A stretch of 8,948 nucleotides of DNA from Candidatus Auribacterota bacterium (GTDB lineage: Bacteria > Auribacterota > Tritonobacteria > UBA1439): the NCBI GenBank assembly GCA_026391995.1, contig JAPLCY010000278.1, positions 1 through 8,948 on the forward strand. The letters are read 5' to 3'. Shown here piece after piece: positions 1 to 7,499 of this stretch. The notes under the pieces were generated by a model. The model saw only the letters and a list, made by a program, of their open reading frames with translations, did no database searches and was not told the DNA's origin. Positions within the stretch are counted from its first letter, which is position 1, and every line of letters begins with the position of its first letter. The translations under genes and the position numbers were made by a program.

Positions 1-313
1 CCTTCCAGATATTGCACGCGTAGAGACACCCGCTGACAGGATCGGTCACCAGCAGTAGCGGCATTCCCTCGACGTTTTGGCCGAGGCCATTGCCCGTCCC
101 GGCAAAGTCGAGGAGTTGATACGCGTCCTTCCCCTCAAGCGGCATCCGGTAGATATAATAGTTGCTGGTAAGCGTGGCGCCCTCATAAGTATACGTCACG
201 CCTATCATGAGCTGACGGACATCGGCGTAAAGCGGAGAGGCGATAGAATACAGAACACTAAGCGATAGAATAAGATAGAACACAACACCTGATCGCACAA
301 GCGGTGCACGCAT
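1..313 (-). CDS. Secreted protein of unknown function, N-terminal part only
   Basis: The gene runs off the left edge, so only about 104 N-terminal residues are visible. The start is ATG at 313-311, with a perfect AGGAGG (326-321) seven bases upstream. The protein opens MRAPLVRSG and continues with a hydrophobic stretch (about residues 9-26) ending SPLYADV. This is a typical Sec signal peptide with a likely cut after the alanine of LYA, so the mature protein would act outside the cytoplasm. The visible mature part is rich in Tyr, Gly and Thr and has alternating segments such as YYIYRMPLEG and LLLVTDPVSGCLYACNIW. That pattern would suit a beta-rich or beta-propeller fold, but no family is recognised. 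It follows the DUF2079 gene after 114 bases and has its own candidate promoter, so it may be transcribed separately from the upstream operon. The gene call is secure from the RBS and signal peptide; the function is unknown. Confidence 0.75.
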   Translation of the reverse strand, partial: MRAPLVRSGVVFYLILSLSVLYSIASPLYADVRQLMIGVTYTYEGATLTSNYYIYRMPLEGKDAYQLLDFAGTGNGLGQNVEGMPLLLVTDPVSGCLYACNIWK

Positions 314-320
314 AGTTTTA

Positions 321-326
321 CCTCCT
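321..326 (-). promoter_or_regulatory. Shine-Dalgarno site of the leftmost secreted-protein gene
   Basis: The minus strand reads AGGAGG here, seven bases before the ATG at 313. It fixes the start of a gene that is otherwise incomplete. Confidence 0.7.
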
Positions 327-344
327 GTTCGAGCCTCACGCAGA

Positions 345-373
345 AGATTAGCACATTTTTGGACTATTTGCAA
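345..373 (-). promoter_or_regulatory. Candidate sigma-70-like promoter for the leftmost gene
   Basis: On the minus strand TTGCAA (373-368) is followed after 17 bases by TAATCT (350-345). A TG dinucleotide two to three bases before TAATCT resembles an extended -10. The two hexamers match the E. coli consensus only 4/6 and 3/6, so this is a suggestion based on spacing and on position in the only gap between the operon and this gene. The lower GC content of the gap also fits a regulatory stretch. Confidence 0.25.
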
Positions 374-380
374 GGGAGAC

Positions 381-404
381 GCATCCGGGACCATTCCCCG
401 GTGC
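381..404 (-). terminator. Hairpin after the DUF2079 gene, possible terminator
   Basis: An inverted repeat begins about 24 bases after the DUF2079 stop codon. Arms CCGGG (385-389) and CCCGG (397-401) are extended, with one bulged base, by GCA (381-383) and TGC (402-404) around a seven-base loop. No T-run follows on the minus strand, so it is not a classical intrinsic terminator. It could be a weak or Rho-assisted one, or an mRNA 3'-end stabilising stem. Confidence 0.3.
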
Positions 405-427
405 CTTATGTTTCGCAATAGCCACCA

Positions 428-2215
428 TCACCGTCTCCGGTACAGGCGTACCCCGTGGCGGTCGAACAGCTTCATATAGCGGGGATTCCGCTCCAGTCCC
501 TGAATAAAGGGATCGCGCTGGACCCCGATCACGAAGGGGTCCTCGCTGTATGAATCCACGACAAGGTATTCCGCATCGTACGGAATAACGGCCGAGACAA
601 ACATCCGGTGCGCCAGGTGCGGCTTAATGGTGCGCGGGACAAACACCGGGGCATCGGGGGGAATCAGCCCGATCACCTCTCGCAGCACCTCGTTGTACCC
701 CGGGCCGCTGACCGCGTTATAGGGGCGCGTCATATCGGACGCTATGGTTTCGGCAAGCGGGCCCCGCACCCAGACGGCAAGGGCGAAAAAAAAGATGAGC
801 GTGCAGGCGGCAGCGGACAGTTCGCGCGTGCCATGCCGTGCGGTGAGCCGCCGGGACAGCGCGCCCACGCCGCTGATCGCACCCGCGAACAGGAACGGCA
901 CACAGGGGAGGTAGTAGTAGCCGTATATCGACCGGGTATTCTCCGCAGAAGAGAGTCCGATCACCACCAGCGCGGGCAGGGCGCCCACAATCTCGATCCC
1001 GAGGAACGGGAAGATAAATCCCAGCGGGATCACCATGAGATAGAGGAGCTTGAAATATCCCAGGGAGGAAAACCCCTGCATATAGCCGACGGGGTCGGCA
1101 ATAAGTGTCCGTAGCATCTCCAGCGGAGAGTGTCCCATTCCCTTGTAAAAAATGCTTATCGTCCCGGGGCCAAACGCCGGGACGATAACACATGATGCCA
1201 GCATGAACCATCCAAAGCCGATCAGAAACGGCAGCAGCACCCAGCGCCACGGCATCCGCTGGATGAGGGCGATGACTCCGAATATGGCGACGGTGAGCGC
1301 TATGTCTTCCCTCACACCGCATGAGAAAAGGATGCACAGGCAGAATAACCCTAACCGTTTGGCACGGTATGCGATGAGGGCGAGCAGGAGCAGGAGCGGC
1401 GCGTAGTGCATGTCGTAGTAGGGGTCGCGGGCCTGATAGCTAAGTGCCGGGTACATGAGCGCGGCCAGTCCGAAGCAGAGGGCGCCATAGCCGCCAAGGC
1501 CGCGGCGTGCGAGCCGGTGCACGGCCGGCCCGATTAACCCCAGGAAGAGCGAATTAACGACGATGAGCGTTCCCGCGTGGGGGACAATGGCATAGGCGGG
1601 AAGAATCAGGAACATGAACGGGGCGAAATGCTTCCCAAAGCGAGATCCAACCGGATAGATCTCATGTGTATTCCGGAAAAGTTCGCCCCGTGTGGCCGTC
1701 CAGAACGATTGCATGAAGATGCCCATGTCCAGACCGGCATAGCCGAAGTTATAGTATTTTATGATCCCCTGGACAATGTGATAGGTAATCCATGCGACCG
1801 TGGCTATCGCCATGATGACGCCACCCGCTCGGGCTAGTTTCATTTTACACACTGGAGCCGCGGGTGAAAGGAGCATGAACTTGAGCGCGCCATACCCGGC
1901 AAAAGCCACAACGAGCATTGCCAGGGAAATCACAAGCCCGGGGCCATGACCGAACGCATAATCAGGAATGAACGCGGCGGGGATGAGCAATGCAGTGTAC
2001 GGCATTACCAAAGCCAGGAGATCCCCATGACCTCTTTTCTGTTCTCGTAATAATATAAGCATGGCGATGACGGCGGAGAGGATGACGATACAGGGCAGCA
2101 GCACGGGATTCGGCCAGCGCTCCCCCACAATACAGGCGATGTAGGCACCCAGGCCCGCTCCCCCCAGGGCTGCGCATAGAGCGGCGAGATATGCGGCACG
2201 TCTTCTGCTGTTCAT
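428..2215 (-). CDS. DUF2079 family polytopic membrane protein, GT-C-like
   Basis: The predicted product is a 595-residue inner-membrane protein. Residues 1-125 hold about four hydrophobic segments (roughly 8-30, 36-56, 65-83, 93-116). A DUF2079-like core follows, starting with a helix at 131-150. The core shows the family pattern: GYAGLDMGIFMQSFW (158-172), with Asp163 in the first outer loop; GKHFAPF around 194-200; a YYDMH motif at 266-270; and VREDIAL at 301-307. A C-terminal soluble tail of about 95 residues includes IPPDAPVFVPR. DUF2079 proteins resemble GT-C glycosyltransferases, in which an acidic residue of the first loop is catalytic; Asp163 is my candidate by analogy. The ATG at 2215 lies five bases beyond the stop of the preceding glycosyltransferase gene. 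The open frame runs further upstream to 2884, but there it overlaps the GT2 gene and reads as an Arg-rich shadow without membrane segments. The Shine-Dalgarno site is weak, suggesting translational coupling. The sugar and acceptor are unknown. Confidence 0.85.
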   Translation of the reverse strand: MNSRRRAAYLAALCAALGGAGLGAYIACIVGERWPNPVLLPCIVILSAVIAMLILLREQKRGHGDLLALVMPYTALLIPAAFIPDYAFGHGPGLVISLAMLVVAFAGYGALKFMLLSPAAPVCKMKLARAGGVIMAIATVAWITYHIVQGIIKYYNFGYAGLDMGIFMQSFWTATRGELFRNTHEIYPVGSRFGKHFAPFMFLILPAYAIVPHAGTLIVVNSLFLGLIGPAVHRLARRGLGGYGALCFGLAALMYPALSYQARDPYYDMHYAPLLLLLALIAYRAKRLGLFCLCILFSCGVREDIALTVAIFGVIALIQRMPWRWVLLPFLIGFGWFMLASCVIVPAFGPGTISIFYKGMGHSPLEMLRTLIADPVGYMQGFSSLGYFKLLYLMVIPLGFIFPFLGIEIVGALPALVVIGLSSAENTRSIYGYYYLPCVPFLFAGAISGVGALSRRLTARHGTRELSAAACTLIFFFALAVWVRGPLAETIASDMTRPYNAVSGPGYNEVLREVIGLIPPDAPVFVPRTIKPHLAHRMFVSAVIPYDAEYLVVDSYSEDPFVIGVQRDPFIQGLERNPRYMKLFDRHGVRLYRRR

Positions 2216-2220
2216 ACAAT

Positions 2221-2919
2221 CTATCGCCCCCGCATACGGCGTAACCTTATCTGGAGCCATTTCTTGAAGGCAAACACCAGGTTTACAAAACCGTCCTTCC
2301 AGAGCGAGAGCTTGCTCGTCCCGATCCGCGAGCCGTAGTAAATCGGGATCTCGATCGCCCGCACGCCCCTTGTCGTGAACGCCTCGATCTTGATCTCCTC
2401 GCTGAACGCCATTCCATCGCTGCGCACCTCGAGTCTCGGGAGGAGCGCGCGCTTGAACACCCACATCCCGGACTGCGTGTCGTAGATGTACCGCATGAAG
2501 AGAATCCTGATCGTGGCGCTCAAAATGAAGTTGCCGAGCAACCTCAGTTTCGATTTGTGCTCTCCACTTTTCGAGTACCAGCGCATCGCCGAGATAAAAT
2601 CGGCGTCCTCGGTCGTCATCACGAAGAGCAGGAGCTCGATCGCCTGAGGCGGATAGGTGCCGTCGCCGTCCATCGTCACGATTATATCGCCGCTCGCCGC
2701 GGCAAGCCCGCGCTTGTACGCCCGGCCGTAGCCTCGCTCCCGCTCGTTCACGACGATCGCGCCGCCCGACCTGGCGACCTCCGCGGTCCGGTCGGTGGAG
2801 TTGTTGTCCACCACGACCACCTCGTCGACGAGCGGCGGGCGCTGGGCGAGTATATACCTGATCCCCTCCTCCTCGTTGTAGCAAGGGATCACCAGGGAGA
2901 CCTTATTGCCCTTGTACAT
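2221..2919 (-). CDS. Family 2 glycosyltransferase, DPM1-like (polyprenyl-phosphate sugar synthase)
   Basis: This 232-residue protein has a complete GT-A fold of family GT2. The N-terminal strand and nucleotide-binding loop is VSLVIPCYNEEEGI (7-20), followed by VVVVDNNSTDRT (34-45) and the metal-binding DGD at 84-86 within TMDGDGTYPP. Further landmarks are DTQSGMWVFKR (147-157), a FSEEIKIEA segment (172-180) and GTSKLSLWKDG (200-210). The QSG and SKL motifs are typical of dolichyl/polyprenyl-phosphate mannose or glucose synthases. Such enzymes move a sugar from a nucleotide donor to a polyprenyl phosphate on the cytoplasmic face. There is no C-terminal membrane helix pair, unlike CsbB- or GtrB-type members; the tail is basic (RLRRMRGR), which could bind the membrane. 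The ATG overlaps the end of the radical SAM gene by 17 bases, and the DUF2079 gene follows after five bases. It is a plausible donor maker for the two GT-C-like proteins of the operon. The exact sugar cannot be read from sequence. Confidence 0.92.
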   Translation of the reverse strand: MYKGNKVSLVIPCYNEEEGIRYILAQRPPLVDEVVVVDNNSTDRTAEVARSGGAIVVNERERGYGRAYKRGLAAASGDIIVTMDGDGTYPPQAIELLLFVMTTEDADFISAMRWYSKSGEHKSKLRLLGNFILSATIRILFMRYIYDTQSGMWVFKRALLPRLEVRSDGMAFSEEIKIEAFTTRGVRAIEIPIYYGSRIGTSKLSLWKDGFVNLVFAFKKWLQIRLRRMRGR

Positions 2920-3991
2920 GAGCGGCCCCCCTCGTCATGCGGTTCTTGAGCCTGTGGATCTTGATCCTCGCCCAATGCCACAGGAGCCCCGGAAGGAACC
3001 GCGGATTGAACAGGATGTTGAGCGTCAAAAAGCACTCGTACGTACAGAAGCAGCGCCCCTTCCGGATCGCCCGCCGCGCTTCGTGTGCGCGCGCGCCGCG
3101 CCAGATCCCCATGAAGTCGTAGCCGCTGTCGCGGACATTCCCCAGCTTCAGGTCGGTGCGCAGCTCGCACGGGTAGACGTCGCCGTTGGCGAACAGGGCC
3201 GCGCCGAGGCTCCCGGCGTAACAGGGGACCAGGCACCGCTTCCGCTTGACCACCCGCGTGATCAACCGGTGCCTGATGATCCGCTTGGCGTTCACCAGAT
3301 CGGCGAAGGGGAAATGGCGGTAACCGGAGAGCTCGCCGGAGAGCAGGCCCCGCTCGAGGCGCTCCGCGTAGCGGAGGTACCGGTCAATGTTGAAGCGGAG
3401 GCTCTGTGGATCGGACGGTTTCCCGCGCGTGAGGAGGGTGAAGAGAGCGGTCGGGCGCAGCGTGTGCACGAAGTAGTCGTAATTCTCGTCCAAGATCGCG
3501 TCGTTGAAGGAGGAGACCGTCGTCTCGATATTCACATTGAGCCTCGGGTCCTCAACCTCGATACGCTTGAGGCTCCTGTAGGTCTCAACCGCCTTATCGA
3601 ACAGCCCGGGGACCCCGCGGATCTCGTCGTGGGCCTTCCCCACCGCATCGAGGGAGACGTCGATCCCTAAGTCAATATCGGGACAGGCGGTCAGTATCTT
3701 CCTCACCGTCTCGACCACCCGCTCCGTGAGGCTGCCGTTTGTCGGGATACCCACGTTCCGCACGCCGGTGTTGCGGTAGAAGATCTCGACGATCTCTGCC
3801 AGGTCCTTTCTCAGGAATGGCTCGCCTCCCGTCGGGAGCAGAAAAAGCAATTTCCCCATCCGGCGTGTAAGCTTGTCCAGTTCTTCAAGCGTGAGCTCCC
3901 TGCTCACCTCGGGGAATACGGTCCCGTCACCGAAGAGGCAATGCCGGCAGCGGGCGTTGCACCGGTCGGTGACGAAGTACACCAGGTACAC
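2903..3991 (-). CDS. Radical SAM protein with SPASM domain; true start probably upstream
   Basis: From the GTG at 3991 the product is 362 residues. The cluster motif CNARCRHC places Cys11, Cys15 and Cys18 to bind the SAM-cleaving [4Fe-4S] centre. TGGEPF (54-59) is the SAM-contacting GGE motif, and a TIM-barrel-like region extends to about 240. A C-terminal SPASM-type segment follows: Cys253, Cys257, the FANGDVYPCE segment (267-276) with Cys275, LGNVRDSG (283-290), then Cys314, Cys316 and Cys320. These would hold one or two auxiliary Fe-S clusters. SPASM enzymes modify peptides, proteins or carbohydrates; the substrate here is unknown. The GTG start leaves only ten residues before the first cluster cysteine. 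The frame upstream (4051-3992) is open and codes for a sensible extension containing LGYLKNAGRLLITRGGPV, so translation likely begins near 4051 despite the absence of ATG, GTG or TTG there. The gene sits between two GT2 genes and overlaps the next by 17 bases, which points to glycan biosynthesis. Confidence 0.9.
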   Translation of the reverse strand: MYLVYFVTDRCNARCRHCLFGDGTVFPEVSRELTLEELDKLTRRMGKLLFLLPTGGEPFLRKDLAEIVEIFYRNTGVRNVGIPTNGSLTERVVETVRKILTACPDIDLGIDVSLDAVGKAHDEIRGVPGLFDKAVETYRSLKRIEVEDPRLNVNIETTVSSFNDAILDENYDYFVHTLRPTALFTLLTRGKPSDPQSLRFNIDRYLRYAERLERGLLSGELSGYRHFPFADLVNAKRIIRHRLITRVVKRKRCLVPCYAGSLGAALFANGDVYPCELRTDLKLGNVRDSGYDFMGIWRGARAHEARRAIRKGRCFCTYECFLTLNILFNPRFLPGLLWHWARIKIHRLKNRMTRGAAHVQGQ

Positions 3992-4057
3992 CGGCCCCCC
4001 GCGTGTGATAAGCAGGCGCCCCGCGTTTTTCAGATACCCGAGCGTGCCGATGGCATG

Positions 4058-4066
4058 CCCTCCCTC
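4058..4066 (-). promoter_or_regulatory. Shine-Dalgarno-like site deciding the radical SAM start
   Basis: The minus strand reads GAGGGAGGG directly after the stop of the upstream GT2 gene, overlapping its TGA. It is six bases before an in-frame ATC (4051-4049) and one base before an out-of-frame ATG (4056-4054). The annotated GTG at 3991 is about 66 bases downstream, too far to be served by it. The site therefore argues for a start near 4051-4056. Confidence 0.45.
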
Positions 4067-5060
4067 AGTAGCGCCGGCCCGCCATAAAGGTCATCAATCC
4101 CCAAAGCGAGCCGAGGCATGAAATGAGCAGATCAACGGGAAGAAACAGCGCAGCCTGAAAGGCCCTCCTGAAACCGCCGGTGCGCCTGATCGACCCGATG
4201 AAGCCCCTGTTCACGAGCACGATCGCCGCCCAACAGGCGAGGGCCCATCCGGCATACAACGGCTTCGCCGAAGCCACCCCGCGTACCAGCGCGAACACTC
4301 CACTGAGCGAAAGCGCCCCGCTCAGGATGAAGCCACCGGGCACGGAGGTGGCTCCGGGACCAGGGCAGAAACAGCGGCGGCGGAGGAAAAGGCGGATAAG
4401 CGCCGCGGCCCTTCCGAAGTCGAGGGCGATGAGCTCACACATCGTGTACCGCTTCACATGCTCGACCATGACCGATCTGCTCGCTAGCACCGTCGCCCCC
4501 GCGGCGGCAAGCCGGTGCCCCATGTCGGTATCCTCGATCGCCGGCTCCCGGTACTGCCCCTCGAACCCCCCCGCGGCCTGAAATGCGCGCCTGCTGACGA
4601 GGGCGCAGCAGGTATAGAAGGAGGGGCTGCGTCCCTCGATCCTCGCGAAGCTGTAGTGCATGAAGATATTTTTATAGGTGCTGCAGAAGTTAGTCCAACG
4701 CATGCACGGAGAGAGGAGCGCGACCACGCCGTCGGCGGCGGCGGCGCGCATCTCCGCGGCGAGCCGCCCGGCAGTGTCCGGCCGCACCACGACGTCCGCG
4801 TCTACGAAGAGGAGGAGCTCGCCGATGGATGCGGCGACCGCGATGTTGCGCGCCGCCGCCGGGCCCCGCCCCCCACCGGTACGGACGACCCTGGCCCCGG
4901 CCGGTAGATCACCCGGATCAACGCCGGCGGGGCTGTCGTCGGCGACCAGCAGCTCCAGCGATGGATAGTCCGATGCCGCAACCGCCGCGAGCGCCTCACG
5001 GGCGATCCCGTCCCAGCGGTAGAGCGGCATGATCGCCGATAACACCGGCGGTTTATCCAT
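4065..5060 (-). CDS. Family 2 glycosyltransferase with C-terminal membrane segments
   Basis: The product is 331 residues from ATG 5060. The GT2 domain begins VLSAIMPLYRWDG (6-18) and has LLVADDSP (37-44), a GPAAARNIA segment with the typical Arg-Asn pair at 71-72, and the metal-binding DAD at 87-89 (LLLFVDADVVV). The acidic acceptor-side motif is EPAIEDTDMGHRL, with Glu176-Asp177 as the likely catalytic-base region. After about residue 240, hydrophobic stretches (roughly 243-260, 268-284 and 302-325) suggest two or three membrane segments that hold the catalytic domain on the cytoplasmic side. It probably transfers a nucleotide-sugar residue to a lipid-linked or membrane acceptor. The frame is open to 5165, but residues before MDKPPVL have no glycosyltransferase character and lie within the YfhO gene. 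The ATG overlaps the YfhO stop by eight bases and lacks a clear Shine-Dalgarno site, so translational coupling is likely. Unusually many cysteines occur (FCSTY, YTCC, RCFCPG). The donor sugar is unknown. Confidence 0.9.
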   Translation of the reverse strand: MDKPPVLSAIMPLYRWDGIAREALAAVAASDYPSLELLVADDSPAGVDPGDLPAGARVVRTGGGRGPAAARNIAVAASIGELLLFVDADVVVRPDTAGRLAAEMRAAAADGVVALLSPCMRWTNFCSTYKNIFMHYSFARIEGRSPSFYTCCALVSRRAFQAAGGFEGQYREPAIEDTDMGHRLAAAGATVLASRSVMVEHVKRYTMCELIALDFGRAAALIRLFLRRRCFCPGPGATSVPGGFILSGALSLSGVFALVRGVASAKPLYAGWALACWAAIVLVNRGFIGSIRRTGGFRRAFQAALFLPVDLLISCLGSLWGLMTFMAGRRY

Positions 5061-7494
5061 GGCGACGTTTCGAAAAAACGATGAGCGCGAATGAGAGCGC
5101 AATGCCGCCCAGCGAGAGCATCCTTCCCAGGCGATAGGTGGATGGATTATAGCGGAACCGGACACGATGCGCGCCCGGCGCGAGGGCCACTCCCCTGAGG
5201 GCGTGGTCTATCCTCACCACGGGGCGACGCGCCCCGTTATCGTACGCTTCCCAATCAGGATACCACACTTCGCTCAATACCAGATAGCACGCCTTCTCGA
5301 CGGCGACGCGGCAGAGAATCTCATCCGGCCGGTAGTCAAGAATTTCCGCCGGCCGGTACGACTGCCCGCCTGCCATCCCCTTCCCGTCCCCGGCGATAAT
5401 CGCCGCGGAGGCCGGATCGAACGCCGCCAGCCGCTCGCACGCGGCCAGTTCGTCGTTGACGCATTCCACGGCGCCCACCACGAACGCGCGCGGCAATGCA
5501 TGCAGGAATCGGTAGAGATAAATGCCTTCCTCGGCGCAGGCTAGTTCGAAATTTTGATCGTCGATACGATTATTGAGTACGACGTACTTCACATTCATGA
5601 TCTTCAGGCCGTTCTGAATGGGCTCAAAATCGCTCACCCGGTAACGGGTCGTCCTGTTGATGAGCTCAAGCAGCGTGTCCTTTTTCGTGAGGCCTCGGGC
5701 GGGCGTCTGAAAATCGCGGTTGAGCCGTTCAAGCCCTCCCCTCCCCGGTGCCAGCGGCGAAATCTTGAAACGGACAAGCGAGAGCAAATCCGCGTACCAG
5801 CGGACAAAGCCGGATTCAGAATTGAGCGCCATCTGAATGCCGTACGGTTCCATGCGTTCGAGACCGAGCGCTCCTGAAAAATCCATGACCCTGAAATAGT
5901 CCTTGTCCCGGCTGAGATAATCTATTATCCGGGTGCGGGGATACAGCGCGGTGGGATCGGCCACCCCCACATAGGGAATCGCGAAACTCAGGAGCTCGAC
6001 GCAGAGGAGCAGCAGGATGCCCGCGGCGAAGAGCGGCGTGCGGACCAGCGCGCGCCGGCGGCATGAAAACAGGATGGCCATGATCGCCAGCGAGGGGAAC
6101 AACGGCCACACCGTGACACCCGCCCTGAGCTTGAGATAGACCGCCGGGACCAGCGCCTGCCACTCGGCAAGCGACATGGTGTGCGCTCCCGACGAGTCGA
6201 GATTGAATTTGAACCGCACAAGGGATCTACCCGATGCGAGGACAGGCTGCGGGAAATACCGGAAGATAATAAGTAGCGCTCCCCCCGCAATGAACGTACT
6301 CCAGATGAATGCAGCGAATCGCTTCACGTTGCCGGCGCAAAGAGCCCATTCGAATCCCATACCAGCCAGCACCGCAACAGCGAGCGAATAGACAAACAGC
6401 ATTCGCGACGGCATGCGGAACTTGAGAAGGAACGGCAGCAGGTTCGACAGTGCGGAATGCAGCGGTGTGTACCGGCCGAAGGCGAAGAGGAGAGAAAAGA
6501 AGGCCAGCAGGAGAAGTGGTTTCGACCGCTCCGCCCTCGTGCAGAACGCCCCCGCCGCGGCTAATACGATGGTCACCACACCCACGTACATGCACCCCTC
6601 CCAGTAGAAGATCGGTCCCCAGTACGTGCCGGCCGTCAGCGACCCCAGGAGCGAAGGGAAGAACAGCGAGCCGAGCATGGGGGGCGGCAGGCTGCCGCCC
6701 GAAGCGAAGGCGTATCCTTCCTTCCCCCTCGTCATGAGCTTTACAAATTCGAGCGTGGGGAAGATCTGCACCGCCGACAGGAGGGCAAAGAGCGTTCCCG
6801 CGAGTACGAGCAGCGAGAGCGTCGTGAGAACCCGGCCGCGCCGGAGCAGCAGCGCCAGGTAGAGGCCTGTCGCGCAGGAACTGTATACAAAATACTCGGG
6901 ATGGCCCGCGTTCCACTGGAAGGCGAGGGCGATCCCGAGGCCCACCGCGTCCGGGAGACGCGCGCGCCGCGCCAGGCGCTCCGAAAAAAACAAACAGAGC
7001 GGAAACCAGATGACCGTGGAGAGATGCTGGATGTGCCCCGCGTAGATATTGGTCGCCATGAAGCCCGAGAGCATGAAGGCGATCCCCGCGAAAACGCCGC
7101 CGCACCAGCCGAGCCCGATCTCCCGCGCATAGGCGTACGCAAAAAGCCCGCCGAGAAAGACGCAGAGGATGAACCTGAGCCCCAGCGAACGGACCGGACC
7201 GAGCGCGAGGACGAGGAGGTTGGGCGGATAGAAAACCCCTATCTGCGGATTACCCAGTGTCGGGATCCCGCATGATTCAACGGGGCGCCAGAGCGGCAGC
7301 GCTCCATTCTCGAGAAGCGCGCCGGCGACAAATGCCGTCCGGGAGAGAAGAAAGCCGGTGTAATCCGAGTGGGGCGACCAGGGGACCATCCCCGGGTGCG
7401 TCAGCACGGGGGCGAATAAAATGCAGGTGAGCGCGGCAAGAATGGCAATGAGCGCCGCGATCCCGCCACCGTGCCCCATCCCGCGCAGATCCAT
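5053..7494 (-). CDS. YfhO family membrane protein (GT-C-like glycosyltransferase)
   Basis: From ATG 7494 the product is 813 residues, a usual size for the family. It has many membrane helices over residues 11-505, then a large soluble region, a beta-rich C-terminal domain and a last helix (about 791-807). Family landmarks are an outer-loop HSDY (42-45, Asp44 the candidate catalytic acid by analogy with GT-C enzymes), PLWRP at 67-71, GNPQIGVFYPPN (81-92), LKFRMPSRMLFVYS (357-370), MNVKYVVL (633-640) and LSEVWYPDWEAYDNG (740-754) with the following ALRGVAL. In Firmicutes, YfhO works with the GT2 enzyme CsbB to add GlcNAc from undecaprenyl phosphate to lipoteichoic acid; here a different acceptor is likely. 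An in-frame GTG at 7503 overlaps the TPR stop as GTGA. ATG 7494 is preferred because GGAGAGG (7509-7503) lies eight bases before it. The gene end overlaps the next GT2 start by eight bases. Confidence 0.9.
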   Translation of the reverse strand: MDLRGMGHGGGIAALIAILAALTCILFAPVLTHPGMVPWSPHSDYTGFLLSRTAFVAGALLENGALPLWRPVESCGIPTLGNPQIGVFYPPNLLVLALGPVRSLGLRFILCVFLGGLFAYAYAREIGLGWCGGVFAGIAFMLSGFMATNIYAGHIQHLSTVIWFPLCLFFSERLARRARLPDAVGLGIALAFQWNAGHPEYFVYSSCATGLYLALLLRRGRVLTTLSLLVLAGTLFALLSAVQIFPTLEFVKLMTRGKEGYAFASGGSLPPPMLGSLFFPSLLGSLTAGTYWGPIFYWEGCMYVGVVTIVLAAAGAFCTRAERSKPLLLLAFFSLLFAFGRYTPLHSALSNLLPFLLKFRMPSRMLFVYSLAVAVLAGMGFEWALCAGNVKRFAAFIWSTFIAGGALLIIFRYFPQPVLASGRSLVRFKFNLDSSGAHTMSLAEWQALVPAVYLKLRAGVTVWPLFPSLAIMAILFSCRRRALVRTPLFAAGILLLLCVELLSFAIPYVGVADPTALYPRTRIIDYLSRDKDYFRVMDFSGALGLERMEPYGIQMALNSESGFVRWYADLLSLVRFKISPLAPGRGGLERLNRDFQTPARGLTKKDTLLELINRTTRYRVSDFEPIQNGLKIMNVKYVVLNNRIDDQNFELACAEEGIYLYRFLHALPRAFVVGAVECVNDELAACERLAAFDPASAAIIAGDGKGMAGGQSYRPAEILDYRPDEILCRVAVEKACYLVLSEVWYPDWEAYDNGARRPVVRIDHALRGVALAPGAHRVRFRYNPSTYRLGRMLSLGGIALSFALIVFSKRRHG

Positions 7495-7499
7495 CCCGT

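Noticed and set aside
608..1114. Plus-strand open frame of 168 codons within the DUF2079 gene
   Set aside because: Antisense shadow; highly charged and repetitive composition, no ribosome site or domain.
2216..2884. Long upstream extension of the DUF2079 frame (to an 818-residue product)
   Set aside because: It overlaps the GT2 gene in another frame, is Arg-rich and low-complexity, and has no domain or membrane features. The sensible start is ATG 2215.
2906..3670. Plus-strand open frame of 254 codons opposite the radical SAM gene
   Set aside because: It is the antisense shadow of a gene with clear CxxxCxxC and SPASM motifs; its own translation has no recognisable domain.
5061..5165. N-terminal extension of the second GT2 to 366 residues
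   Set aside because: The extra residues lie inside the YfhO coding region and precede the GT2 domain without family character; ATG 5060 fits the domain edge and operon coupling.
6227..7105. 292-codon minus-strand frame inside the YfhO gene
   Set aside because: Rich in Arg, Gly and Pro as expected of a shifted frame in GC-rich DNA, while the YfhO frame shows family motifs throughout.
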